Shown here: piece by piece, positions 16,529 to 24,473 of the stretch
Numbering within the stretch: the first letter of the stretch is position 1
Layout of the letters: each line of letters begins with the position of its first letter
Assembly (NCBI GenBank): GCA_964433345.1
Contig: CAYSQJ010000007.1
Location: forward strand, 90,178 to 154,177
Direction of reading: 5' to 3'
DNA: 64,000 bases
From: Ga0077527 sp964433345
Lineage (GTDB): Bacteria > Pseudomonadota > Gammaproteobacteria > Burkholderiales > SG8-41
The notes under the pieces: generated by a model
The model's database searches: none
Told to the model about the DNA's origin: nothing
What the model saw: the letters and a program-made list of their open reading frames with translations, nothing else
Made by a program: the position numbers and the translations under genes

Positions 16529-17850
16529 CCAAACCCCACACATCCGCAGCGGCGGGTCCGCATCGCCAGGTCTGGGCGATGGCCGGACCCATCATCCTTG
16601 CCAATATTTCCGTGCCCCTGCTGGGCGCGGTGCATACCGCCGTCGTCGGCCACCTGCCCGAGCCGTACTACCTCGGCGCCGTGGCCATCGGCGCGATGCT
16701 GTTCAATTTCATCTATCACCTGTTCAACTGCCTGCGCATGGGCACCACCGGACCCACCGCGCAGGCCCGCGGTGCGGGTGATTTCGGCGAAGTGCGGGCA
16801 ATGCTGTCCCGCGCGCTGCTGCTGGCTGCCGCGATTGGCGGCCTGCTGGTGCTGCTGCAACTGCCGATCCTCTCCGCCGCGCTGGGGCTGATCAAGGCCA
16901 GCGCTGAGGTCGAACACCATGCCGCCGAATATTTCCGGATCCGTGTCTGGGCGATGCCGGCGGTGCTCGCCAGCTATGCCATCGTCGGCTGGCTCTACGG
17001 CATGCGTGACGCGCGCCTGCCGCTGCTGATCCTGTTCGTGACCAACGGCGTGAACATCGTGCTGAGCCTGTGGTTCGTGATCGGTCTCGGCTGGGGCGTG
17101 CCCGGCGTGGCGATAGCCTCATTGATCGCGGAATACACCGGCCTCGCAGCGGGACTGCTTTGCGTGTGGCGCGTGCTGCGCAGCCTGCCCGACGACGGCC
17201 GTCGCAGCCATGTGCTGGAGCCGGCACGTTTCGCGCGCATGCTCGCGATCAATGGCGACATCGTGCTGCGCACCTTCTGCGTGGTGTCGGTGCTCGCCAT
17301 TTTCATGGCGAAGAGCGCGGAACTCGGCGACGTGCAGCTGGCGGCCAACCAGGTGCTGCATACCTTCCTGATGTTCACTTCGTTCGGGCTCGACGGCTTC
17401 GCCCATGCCGCCGAGGCGATCCTCGGCGAATCGGTGGGGCGCCGCGATCGCGGAGTTTTCCGCCGCAACATGCGCGTGGTGTTCCTGTGGGCCGGGCTGG
17501 TTGCAGCCCTCAATGCCGTCGTCTATGTCGTCGCCGGTCCGGCGATCATTGCGCTGCTGACGGGTATTGCGGAGGTGCGTGCCGCTGCGGAAACCTGGCT
17601 ACTGTGGCCGGCCTTGTTGCCGCTGGTCGGCGTCTGGGCCTATACCTACGATGGCGTCTACCTCGCGGCGACGCGCACCCGCATCATGCGCAACACCGTG
17701 CTGCTGTCCTTCCTCGCCTTCCTGCTGGTGCTGCATGTCGCGATGCCGCTGTTCGGCAATGCGGGGCTGTGGGGCGCGCTGGCGGTGTTCCTGGGATTGC
17801 GCGGCGTGCTGCTGCACCTGCTCATGCCGCGGGTGCTGCAGTCAATCTGA
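16519..17850 (+). CDS. MATE-family efflux transporter, DinF type
   Basis: Inner-membrane multidrug or toxin antiporter of 443 residues with about 12 helices. The N-terminal repeat has the family segment PIILANISVPLLGAVHTAVV near residue 24 and AIGAMLFNFIYHLFNCLRMG near 56. The second half begins near residue 240 after the cytoplasmic RRSHVLEPARFARML loop. The GTG start gives the usual 20-residue lead before helix 1, but it lies inside a terminator stem. An ATG at 16579 is a shorter alternative that would start within helix 1. Confidence 0.88.
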   Translation: MTFSKPHTSAAAGPHRQVWAMAGPIILANISVPLLGAVHTAVVGHLPEPYYLGAVAIGAMLFNFIYHLFNCLRMGTTGPTAQARGAGDFGEVRAMLSRALLLAAAIGGLLVLLQLPILSAALGLIKASAEVEHHAAEYFRIRVWAMPAVLASYAIVGWLYGMRDARLPLLILFVTNGVNIVLSLWFVIGLGWGVPGVAIASLIAEYTGLAAGLLCVWRVLRSLPDDGRRSHVLEPARFARMLAINGDIVLRTFCVVSVLAIFMAKSAELGDVQLAANQVLHTFLMFTSFGLDGFAHAAEAILGESVGRRDRGVFRRNMRVVFLWAGLVAALNAVVYVVAGPAIIALLTGIAEVRAAAETWLLWPALLPLVGVWAYTYDGVYLAATRTRIMRNTVLLSFLAFLLVLHVAMPLFGNAGLWGALAVFLGLRGVLLHLLMPRVLQSI

Positions 17851-17858
17851 AGTCGCTT

Positions 17859-18014
17859 TCAGGGCACCGCGGGGAAGGCGGTGCCGGGTTTTTCCTTGAG
17901 GAATTTTTCCTTCAGCTTTTTCATCGCCTCCAGGTAGTCCTCCATCGTGGACTGGTTGTTCTCGTACTTGCCGGCGATCTTCTGGTAGGCGGTGATGTAT
18001 TCCTGGTCGGTCAT
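17859..18014 (-). CDS. Small hypothetical protein, 51 aa, charged helix
   Basis: A short gene with start MTDQEYITAYQKIAGKYENN and end KEKPGTAFPAVP. The middle (MEDYLEAMKKLKEKFLKEK) is a lysine/glutamate-rich amphipathic helix. Codon use and wobble GC fit the neighbouring genes. It converges with the MATE gene, nine bases away from its stop. I do not recognise the family. A real gene is likely from the complete, clean frame, but there is only a weak ribosome site (AAGGACATGAC). Confidence 0.6.
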   Translation of the reverse strand: MTDQEYITAYQKIAGKYENNQSTMEDYLEAMKKLKEKFLKEKPGTAFPAVP

Positions 18015-18128
18015 GTCATGTCCTTAGAGTATGGACTGACTATACGCGCTTGCCCCGGCCGGCGCCGGACTATCGGTGCTGGGTATACTCGCGGCATGCC
18101 ATTTTCTTTATCAGCCTGAGGAGCCGAA

Positions 18129-18620
18129 ATGCCGGGTGCCGAACAACGCGTCAGGGATCTGGGACTGGTCCTGCCCGAGGGCAGTGCGCCTGCCGCGAAC
18201 TACGCCAATGCCGTGCGCAGCGGCAATCTGCTGTTCATCGCGGGCAAGCCGCCACTGCCCGAGAACGGCAAAATGCCCAAGGGCCGGCTGGGCCGTGAAT
18301 ACTCGACCGAGGACGGGCATCGCTTTGCGCGCTCTGCCGCGCTTGAGCTGCTGGCGGTGATGCGTGCCGAACTGGGCTCGCTGGACCGGGTCGCGCGCGT
18401 GGTCGAGATCCAGGGGTTCCTTAACGCGGTTCCGGAGTTCGAGGCGCATCCCAAGGTTCTCGACGGCTGTTCCGATCTGCTGGTCGAGGTGTTCGGCAAG
18501 CGCGGCGTTCATGCCCGTTCCGTGCTCGGCGCCAGTTCCCTTCGGGGCGGTCTGCCGCTGGTGCTGAAAGGGGTGATCGAGATCAATGTTGATGAAGGAG
18601 CGGCAAATGCAGGTTCATGA
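18129..18620 (+). CDS. RidA/YjgF-family protein
   Basis: Member of the Rid superfamily (163 residues), which often hydrolyses reactive enamine/imine intermediates. The body has ANYANAVRSGNLLFIAGKPP near residue 22, FARSAALELLAVMRAELGSLDRV near 60 and the C-terminal HARSVLGASSLRGGLPLVLK. The family arginine is in the ARSVLGASSL segment. It is longer than canonical RidA (about 130), like the YjgH/Rid5-7 groups. A GAGGAG site lies 5 bases before ATG. It overlaps the next gene by 14 bases, indicating an operon. Confidence 0.88.
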   Translation: MPGAEQRVRDLGLVLPEGSAPAANYANAVRSGNLLFIAGKPPLPENGKMPKGRLGREYSTEDGHRFARSAALELLAVMRAELGSLDRVARVVEIQGFLNAVPEFEAHPKVLDGCSDLLVEVFGKRGVHARSVLGASSLRGGLPLVLKGVIEINVDEGAANAGS

Positions 18621-19164
18621 ACTGGTGGCGCGCTGCGCCGCGGCGGTGGACCGCCCGGATCCGATGGCGGCCGTCCGCGAGGAGCTCGAAGGGCTGCGCG
18701 GCGACATTGCGGCGATCGACAGCGCTCTGGCTTACATTTCCGGCACCGGCGGCAATGCCAACCAGGTGTTTTACCGGGCGCCGAACCTGACCCTGCTGAA
18801 AGTGCGTTTTCCCGCCGGGCGGCGCACACCGCCGCACGACCATGGCACCTGGGCGACCATCCTGCTGCTGTCCGGCGCGGAAAAGAACACGCTCTATCGC
18901 GCCGCGGACGGGGCATTGCGCAAGGCCAGCGAGGTAACCCTTGCGCCGGGATCCATCCTGTCGATGCGCGCGGACACTGCGCATGTCGCCGAGTGCGTGG
19001 GCGAGCAGGCGACCATCGGCCTGCATGTCTACGGCGGCGACATCTTCACGCTGCCGCGCCGGATGTGGCATCCGCAGACGCTGGAGGCGCATGCGCTGGA
19101 CTGGACGCTGTACGAGAACTTCGCGCGCATTTCCTCCGCGGCGGCGGGCGCGCCGGAGACCTGA
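18607..19164 (+). CDS. Cysteine-dioxygenase-like cupin
   Basis: Small cupin of 185 residues in the cysteine/3-mercaptopropionate dioxygenase group. The iron ligands appear as PPHDHGTWATIL (HxH near residues 78-80) and the histidine of IGLHVYGGD near residue 140. The start ATG follows AAGGAG by 6 bases and lies inside the 3' end of the RidA gene, so translation is probably coupled. Such enzymes oxidise thiols to sulfinates; the thiol substrate here is not known. Confidence 0.82.
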   Translation: MQVHELVARCAAAVDRPDPMAAVREELEGLRGDIAAIDSALAYISGTGGNANQVFYRAPNLTLLKVRFPAGRRTPPHDHGTWATILLLSGAEKNTLYRAADGALRKASEVTLAPGSILSMRADTAHVAECVGEQATIGLHVYGGDIFTLPRRMWHPQTLEAHALDWTLYENFARISSAAAGAPET

Positions 19165-19191
19165 ACACCGGCCGGACGCAACCGGCCTGCG

Positions 19192-20085
19192 TCACTGCGG
19201 ATCGGCTGATCCGGTGTCGGTGCCGGGTGCGGGTCTCGCTGCCCGTGACGCAGGCGTTTCCAGGCTGATGCGTCCCAGCACGCCGCTGCGATAATCGTTG
19301 AGCAGCGTCACCGCCGCCTTTTCGAAATCCGTGCCGCCGCCTTTGACGCGGAAACCGCGTTTCGCCGCCACCGCCTCGATGACACCGACGCTGTCCAGCG
19401 CGCCGCCGTCGGCCGGCGTGGCATAGCGTGCCGCCAATAGCTTCGGGTAGCGATCCAGCAATACGCCCGCGAGGAATATCGCTACCTCGGACTCGATATA
19501 GGCATTGATGCCGATGCTGTGGCTGGCGGCGAGCATCAGGCCGTCGTCAGGGTGTTCGATCTTCGGCCACATCAGGCCCGGGGTGTCGGTGAGGCTGACA
19601 GTCGGCGACAGCTCGTAGCGGGCGAGCGCCTTGGTGATCGCCGGCTCGTCGCCGACTTTCGCGCGGCGCTGTTTGAGCAGTGCATTGACCAGCGTCGACT
19701 TGCCGACATTGGGCACACCCATGATCAGCATGCGCAGCGGCTTGAGGTTCTCGTTGCGGTGCGGCGCGAGTTTTTTTGCGGCGGCGATGATTTTCTGCGC
19801 GTCACCGGGTTTTTTCGCGGACAGCGCGATGGCCTGGGTGTTCTTCCGCGCGTTGAAATGGCTGATCCATTGCGGCGTGGCCCGGGCGTCGGCGACATCA
19901 GCCTTGTTCAGCACTTTCAGGCAGGCGCGCTGGCGCGCCATGCGCAACGATTCGACCAGCGGATTGCTGCTCGCCATCGGGCAGCGCGCATCCAGTACTT
20001 CGATCACCACGTCGTGGTCCGCCATCGCCTTCTTGATCTTGTCGACGGCTATGGCCATGTGGCCGGGAAACCAGTTGATGCCCAT
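19192..20085 (-). CDS. ylqF: Ribosome biogenesis GTPase YlqF/RbgA
   Basis: Circularly permuted GTPase that assists late 50S assembly. The 297 residues begin MGINWFPGHMAIAVDKI, the classic N-terminus. G4 (LNKAD, near residue 60) precedes G1 (GVPNVGKST, near 123-131) and G3 (DTPG, near 165), the permuted order. The longer open frame upstream overlaps the DUF1653 gene and has no support. One base separates it from the preceding DUF1653 stop, so the two are likely co-transcribed. Confidence 0.94.
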   Translation of the reverse strand: MGINWFPGHMAIAVDKIKKAMADHDVVIEVLDARCPMASSNPLVESLRMARQRACLKVLNKADVADARATPQWISHFNARKNTQAIALSAKKPGDAQKIIAAAKKLAPHRNENLKPLRMLIMGVPNVGKSTLVNALLKQRRAKVGDEPAITKALARYELSPTVSLTDTPGLMWPKIEHPDDGLMLAASHSIGINAYIESEVAIFLAGVLLDRYPKLLAARYATPADGGALDSVGVIEAVAAKRGFRVKGGGTDFEKAAVTLLNDYRSGVLGRISLETPASRAARPAPGTDTGSADPQ

Positions 20086-20086
20086 G

Positions 20087-20320
20087 TCAGAGCTTCTCGA
20101 AACGCGGCCGGCTGCGGCCGTCGATGATGACGTCCTCAGTGAACATCGCGGCGGGGCGCACCCACAGTCCGCCTTCACCATAAAGCGGGCGGTAGACCAC
20201 CATCGCTTCCAGCGTTTCGGAATGGGTGGCGATACCGATCACTTCGTATTCATTGCCCTTGTAATGGCGGTAGCGGCCCGGTGTGATGTCCACGCTTTTC
20301 ATGCGGCTGTCTCGGTTCAT
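20087..20320 (-). CDS. DUF1653 domain protein
   Basis: A 77-residue cytoplasmic protein that is essentially one DUF1653 domain: PGRYRHYKGNEYEVIGIATHSETLE then MVVYRPLYGEGGLWVRPAAMF. These segments are the family signature; the fold is a small SH3-like barrel of unknown role. Translation may start at the second ATG (MKSVDITPG, 20302). It is immediately upstream of the RbgA gene. Confidence 0.85.
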   Translation of the reverse strand: MNRDSRMKSVDITPGRYRHYKGNEYEVIGIATHSETLEAMVVYRPLYGEGGLWVRPAAMFTEDVIIDGRSRPRFEKL

Positions 20321-20392
20321 GCAGGCTGTGCTTTTACGTGACTCGCGCCGAAGTTGCCAGCGCGGATTCGCAGGCGCCTCGGCGATTGATTA

Positions 20393-20419
20393 TAAGTATT
20401 TGATTATATTGAGTATTTC
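20393..20419 (+). repeat. AT-rich motif, copy e (upstream of MFS gene)
   Basis: TAAGTATTTG is followed by ATTATATTGAGTATTTC. It matches the 1306 copy at 21 of 27 positions by hand alignment. It lies 31 bases before the MFS ATG and points toward it. Confidence 0.6.
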
Positions 20420-20450
20420 AAGAATCCCGGATCGGTTATAGTCGGTGACC

Positions 20451-21599
20451 ATGGTGACCATCCCCGCACTGCGCATCGCTTTTGCCGGCATGGCCGCGCT
20501 CGCCGTCGCCATGGGCATCGGGCGTTTCGCCTTCACGCCGATCCTGCCGATGATGCAGGATGACGCCGGCCTCAGCGCGGTGTCCGGCGGTTATCTCGCT
20601 TCCGCGAATTATCTCGGTTATTTCCTCGGTTCGCTGCTGGCGACGCGACTGCCGGTGCGTGACGACATTGCGGTACTGGGCGGCATGCTGCTGATCGGCA
20701 TTGCGACGCTGGCGATGGGCTTCACCGCACATTATCCGTCATGGCTGTTGCTGCGGCTGGTGGCCGGCATCGCCAATGCCTGGATCGCGATCTATGCATT
20801 TTCCTGGGTGCTCGACCGGCTCGCCGTCCTGCGCAGGCCCTTGCTGAACAGCCTGAGCTTCGTCGGTGTCGGCGCCGGAACGCTGATCGCCGGCCTCGCC
20901 TGCATCGTGCTGATGCGGATCGGCGCCTCGTCGGCACAGGCCTGGATCAGCTTCGGCCTGCTGGCGCTGGCCGTGACCGCCGCGGTGTGGACCACTTACG
21001 CCGGGCACGGCGCCGCGCATGCCGCCGCGCCGCGCGCGCACGGCGGCATACCCTGGAGTCGCGAGGCACTGCTGTTGGTGTTCTGCTTTGGCGCAGCCGG
21101 CTTCGGTTACATCATTCCCGCGACTTTCCTGCCGGCGATGGCGCGCGAAATCATCCCCGACCCGGCGCTGTTCGGCTGGGCCTGGCCGGTGTTCGGTCTG
21201 GCCGCAATGCTCTCGACTCTGGCGGCGGCCACCCTGTTGCGCGGCTTCGCGCCGCGCAGCGTGTGGGCGGCCTGCCATTTCCTGATGGCATTCGGCGTTG
21301 CCCTGCCGGTGTTCTGGAACGGGCTGACGGCGATACTCGTGGCTGCACTCTGTGTCGGCGGCACCTTCATGGTGGTGACGATGCTGAGCATCCAGGAGGC
21401 ACGCGCGGTGGCCGGTGCGCAGGCGGTGCCGCTGACAGCGGCGATGACCGCGTCTTTTGCATCGGGACAGATCCTTGGTCCGCTCGCCGCGAGTGCGCTG
21501 CTCGCCGCGGATCTCGGTTTCGGCAGCGGCCTGCTTGCTGCCTGCGCCGCGCTGGTGATCACCGGGTTGATGCTGCTGCGCGGCGGACGGCGCGCATGA
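20451..21599 (+). CDS. YbfB/YjiJ-family MFS transporter
   Basis: Inner-membrane transporter of 382 residues with about 12 helices. The opening ALRIAFAGMAALAVAMGIGR then FAFTPILPMMQ is the signature of the YbfB/YjiJ (MFS_4) group. A histidine/alanine loop near residue 190 joins the two halves. Its TGA overlaps the ATG of the following EamA gene (ATGA), so the two transporters are translated together. Substrate unknown. Confidence 0.88.
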   Translation: MVTIPALRIAFAGMAALAVAMGIGRFAFTPILPMMQDDAGLSAVSGGYLASANYLGYFLGSLLATRLPVRDDIAVLGGMLLIGIATLAMGFTAHYPSWLLLRLVAGIANAWIAIYAFSWVLDRLAVLRRPLLNSLSFVGVGAGTLIAGLACIVLMRIGASSAQAWISFGLLALAVTAAVWTTYAGHGAAHAAAPRAHGGIPWSREALLLVFCFGAAGFGYIIPATFLPAMAREIIPDPALFGWAWPVFGLAAMLSTLAAATLLRGFAPRSVWAACHFLMAFGVALPVFWNGLTAILVAALCVGGTFMVVTMLSIQEARAVAGAQAVPLTAAMTASFASGQILGPLAASALLAADLGFGSGLLAACAALVITGLMLLRGGRRA

Positions 21600-22456
21600 G
21601 CCACGCCGCGCATACGCTGAAAGGCATGTTGCTGATGGCGGCGGGAATCGTGCTGCTGACGGTCAACGATGCGGTGGCCAAGCATCTGGTGCTGACTCAT
21701 CCGGTCGGGCAGGTGATCGGGCTGCGCCAGCTCGCGACGCTGCTGGTGATCGTGCCCTGGGTGATGTTCACGGGTGGCTGGAACAATCTGCGCATCGTCA
21801 ACCGCGGCGGCCAGCTCGCCCGCGGCCTGCTGTTCATTGCCGGTTCCGCCTGCATCGTGCTGAGCCTCGGCCTGCTGCCGCTGGCGCTGGTGATCACCAT
21901 CATGTTCACCAGTCCGATTTTTGTCGCGGCATTTTCGGCGCCGCTGCTCGGCGAGCGTGTCGGCCTGCATCGCTGGGTCGCCGTGCTCGGCGGCTTCGCC
22001 GGCGTGCTGATCGTCGTCCAGCCCGGCAGCGCCGATTTCCGCTGGGCGTTGCTGCTGCCGGTGGCGGCGGCCTTCATCAATGCCTTCCGCGACGTGCTGA
22101 CGCGGCTGCTGTCGCGCACCGACTCGTCGATATCGATCCTGTTCTGGTCGAACATCATCCTGATGACCGGCGGCATGCTGACCGCGTTCTCCGGCTGGGT
22201 GCCGGTCAGCGGCACGGCCGCGTTCTGGTTCGTCGTGGCCGGCGTCAGCAACGGTGCTGCGCATTTCCTGATCATCGAGGCCCTGCGCGCGGGGGAAGCC
22301 TCGGCGCTGGCGCCCGTGCGTTATACCGCGCTGCTGTGGGCGGCATTGCTCGGCTGGCTGGTCTGGGGCGAGGTGCCCGGTTCCTGGTTGTGGGTGGGCG
22401 CCGCAGTCATCGTCGCCAGCAGTCTCTACATGATCAATGCCGAACGCCGGCGCTGA
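21596..22456 (+). CDS. EamA/DMT-family transporter
   Basis: Drug/metabolite exporter of 286 residues with ten predicted helices in two EamA repeats. Repeat one starts MLLMAAGIVLLTVNDAVAKH and ends near LIVVQPG (residue 141); repeat two starts WALLLPVAAAFINAFRDVLT and ends with ALLWAALLGWLVWGE then VPGSWLWVGAAVIVASSLYM. The ATG overlaps the MFS stop codon. The same frame is open for 285 further codons upstream, but those lie antisense-like inside the MFS gene and are ignored. Confidence 0.92.
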   Translation: MSHAAHTLKGMLLMAAGIVLLTVNDAVAKHLVLTHPVGQVIGLRQLATLLVIVPWVMFTGGWNNLRIVNRGGQLARGLLFIAGSACIVLSLGLLPLALVITIMFTSPIFVAAFSAPLLGERVGLHRWVAVLGGFAGVLIVVQPGSADFRWALLLPVAAAFINAFRDVLTRLLSRTDSSISILFWSNIILMTGGMLTAFSGWVPVSGTAAFWFVVAGVSNGAAHFLIIEALRAGEASALAPVRYTALLWAALLGWLVWGEVPGSWLWVGAAVIVASSLYMINAERRR

Positions 22457-22541
22457 TTGCCGGAGGGTCATTGCCCGGGGCGGGGGCTGCGGGTATTCTT
22501 GGCCGGCAGTCCCGCATCCCGTCACAACCAGGAGAACTTGC

Positions 22542-23003
22542 ATGGAAATTCAAGCAGGCGCCACCGCACCGGATTTCGCGCTGGCTGCGCACAACTCCGA
22601 TCAGAAGATCGCGCTGTCCTCGCTCAAGGGGCGGCCGGTCGTGGTCGCGTTCATGCCCTTTGCCTTCACCGGGGGATGAACCAATCAAGTCCGTGGGTTC
22701 CGTGAGAACTACGAAGAATTCAAGAAGCTGAACTGCGAAATCCTGCAGCTGAGCGCCGATCCGCTGCCGAGCCTGAAAGCCTGGGCGGAGCATCTGGGCG
22801 GCGTGCCTTTCCCGCTGATGTCCGACTACTGGCCGCATGGCGCGGTCGGTCAGGCTTTCGGCATTTTCAATGACGAGCGCGGCATGGACAAACGTGCGGC
22901 CTACGTCATCGACGCGAAAGGCATTGTCCGTTACGCGAAGGTCTATCCGCAGGGCACGATCCCGACCAGCGAGGAACTGCTCGCCGAGCTGCGCAAGCTC
23001 TGA
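22542..23003 (+). CDS. Selenocysteine-containing peroxiredoxin (in-frame TGA = Sec46)
   Basis: Thiol/selenol peroxidase of 153 residues that reduces H2O2 or organic hydroperoxides. The frame runs from MEIQAGATAPDFAL to the C-terminal TSEELLAELRKL with one TGA at 22677-22679. That codon falls exactly where peroxiredoxins carry the peroxidatic cysteine: PFAFTGG-U-TNQVRGFREN fits the PxxxTxxC motif (P39, T43, U46), and R116-region family residues follow. Translation after the TGA is in the same frame, with normal codon use. GAACC (22678-22682) and GGTTC (22696-22700) can pair just after the TGA, a possible SECIS stem. An AGGAGAAC site precedes the ATG. Reading it as a nonsense mutation is much less likely. 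Confidence 0.9.
22678..22709 (+). promoter_or_regulatory. Candidate bacterial SECIS region (peroxiredoxin)
   Basis: Bacterial SECIS hairpins lie just 3' of the UGA within the coding region. Here GAACC/GGTTC can form a 5-bp stem with a 13-base loop; a second option is GTTC CGTGA GAAC at 22697-22709. The structure is proposed by eye and was not folded. Confidence 0.4.
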
Positions 23004-23138
23004 GGGGTTCGTGGCAACACCGGGCCGGCAGGCCGTTCCCGCGAGGGGGCGACTGGCGGCCTTTTTGCGTTCACGGCACTTCCGGCCGGCCCGCGTTTTG
23101 GGCCATGATGGATGCCATCCCCGTCCGGAGTGCCCGTC

Positions 23139-23921
23139 ATGCTCAAAGGAAAATGCGCCCTCGTCACCGGCTCCACCAGCGGCATCGGCCTCGCCGTGGC
23201 CGGCGCGCTGGCGGCACGCGGTGCCGACATCATGCTCAATGGCTTCGGCGATGCCGATGCCATCCGCGACCTCTGCAGGAATCTGGCGCAGCAGCATGGC
23301 GTGCGCGTCGAGCACCATGGCGCGGACATGGGCAAGCCGGCCGAGATCGCCGAAATGATGGAGCACACGGTCGCTGTGCTCGGCAGGATCGACATCCTGG
23401 TCAACAACGCCGGCATCCAGTTCGTCGCCCCGGTCGAGGAATTTCCACCTGAGAAGTGGGAGGCCATCATCGCCATCAACCTGGTCGCGCTGTTCCACAC
23501 CATCCGCCATGCCGTGCCCGGAATGAAGCGGCGGCGCTGGGGGCGCATCATCAACATTGCCTCGGCCCATGCGCTGGTGGCCTCGCCCTACAAGTCGGCC
23601 TATGTCGCCGCCAAGCACGGCGTGGCGGGTCTGACCAAGACCATTGCCCTTGAGACCGCGACTCACGGCATCACCTGCAACGCGATCTGTCCGGGCTATG
23701 TGCGCACGCCGCTGGTCGAGAAACAGATACCGGCTACTGCGAAGGCGCGCGGCATCAGCGAGGAGCAGGTGGTGCGCGACGTGCTGCTCGCGGCGCAGCC
23801 GACCGGGCAGTTCGTTACCGTGGAGCAGGTGGCTGCGCTTGCCCTGTTCCTCGCCGGTGACGAGGCGGCGTCGATTACCGGCACGCTGCAGTCCATCGAC
23901 GGCGGGTGGACGGCGCAATGA
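23139..23921 (+). CDS. 3-hydroxybutyrate dehydrogenase (SDR)
   Basis: NAD-dependent short-chain dehydrogenase of 260 residues that interconverts 3-hydroxybutyrate and acetoacetate, usually in PHB turnover. It has TGSTSGIG near residue 10, NNAGIQFVAPVEEFP near 89 (the IQ after NNAG is typical of BdhA), the catalytic SAHALVASPYKSAYVAAKHG (S140 region, YxxxK) and the PGYVRTPLVEKQI lid. The last residues SIDGGWTAQ also match. ATG at 23139 is chosen over a start nine codons earlier. It stands alone after the peroxiredoxin gene. Confidence 0.92.
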   Translation: MLKGKCALVTGSTSGIGLAVAGALAARGADIMLNGFGDADAIRDLCRNLAQQHGVRVEHHGADMGKPAEIAEMMEHTVAVLGRIDILVNNAGIQFVAPVEEFPPEKWEAIIAINLVALFHTIRHAVPGMKRRRWGRIINIASAHALVASPYKSAYVAAKHGVAGLTKTIALETATHGITCNAICPGYVRTPLVEKQIPATAKARGISEEQVVRDVLLAAQPTGQFVTVEQVAALALFLAGDEAASITGTLQSIDGGWTAQ

Positions 23922-23958
23922 GACGGCCGTCCGGTCCGCGAGGCTGCGGCCCGCGGGC

Positions 23959-24285
23959 TCAGTGCAGGCTTGTGACCGTCGCCGGTGGACGCTGGCCGAT
24001 ATTGAGCACGACGACGCGGCGGCCCAGCATGACCACGCTGCCTTTTCTGCGGTTGTCGCCGGTGTCGCTGAACTCGAAGTCGTAAGCGCGCTGCAGCAGC
24101 AGCCGGCCGTTGCCGTTGCGTGCAGGCCGCAGTGCGGCGATGCCGACGGTGTCGTCGAGGAACTGCAGTCCCTCGGCATCACAGGCGCTGCGCGCGGCGG
24201 TCACTGCAGCCTCGCGCGCCTGCATGCTGTCCCACCACAGCCAGGCGAGGGCGGCGAACAGGCAGAGCAGGAGAATTTCAGTCAT
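23959..24285 (-). CDS. DUF3301 family membrane-anchored protein
   Basis: A 108-residue protein with one N-terminal membrane helix (ILLLCLFAALAWLWWDSMQ), then ARSACDAEGLQFLDDTVGIA and LQRAYDFEFSDTGDNRRKGS, the DUF3301 signature found across beta- and gammaproteobacteria. Function is unknown. It converges on the 3-hydroxybutyrate dehydrogenase gene and is divergent from the next gene. Confidence 0.85.
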   Translation of the reverse strand: MTEILLLCLFAALAWLWWDSMQAREAAVTAARSACDAEGLQFLDDTVGIAALRPARNGNGRLLLQRAYDFEFSDTGDNRRKGSVVMLGRRVVVLNIGQRPPATVTSLH

Positions 24286-24473
24286 GGTGGCGCGGTCATC
24301 GCGGTGGTGCGGGTTGCGCGGCCGTCACGTTACCACCGGTTGTGCGTTCCGGCACGGGTCGCATCGCGGCCGGGTTGCATCACTATCTGGAACAGCCGCC
24401 GGTGTTGGTCCGGGATTGCGGTAGACTGGTTCTCATTCCCCGGCGCGAGACCGGGGCCATCCGGAGGAGCAGC

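Noticed and set aside
20741..21595. N-terminal extension of the EamA transporter
   Set aside because: It would overlap the MFS gene in another frame; the ATGA overlap start at 21596 fits the family N-terminus.
22677..22679. TGA in the peroxiredoxin read as a nonsense or frameshift mutation
   Set aside because: The frame is unchanged on both sides and the codon is at the exact catalytic position of the family; a second case of the same kind follows at 26004.
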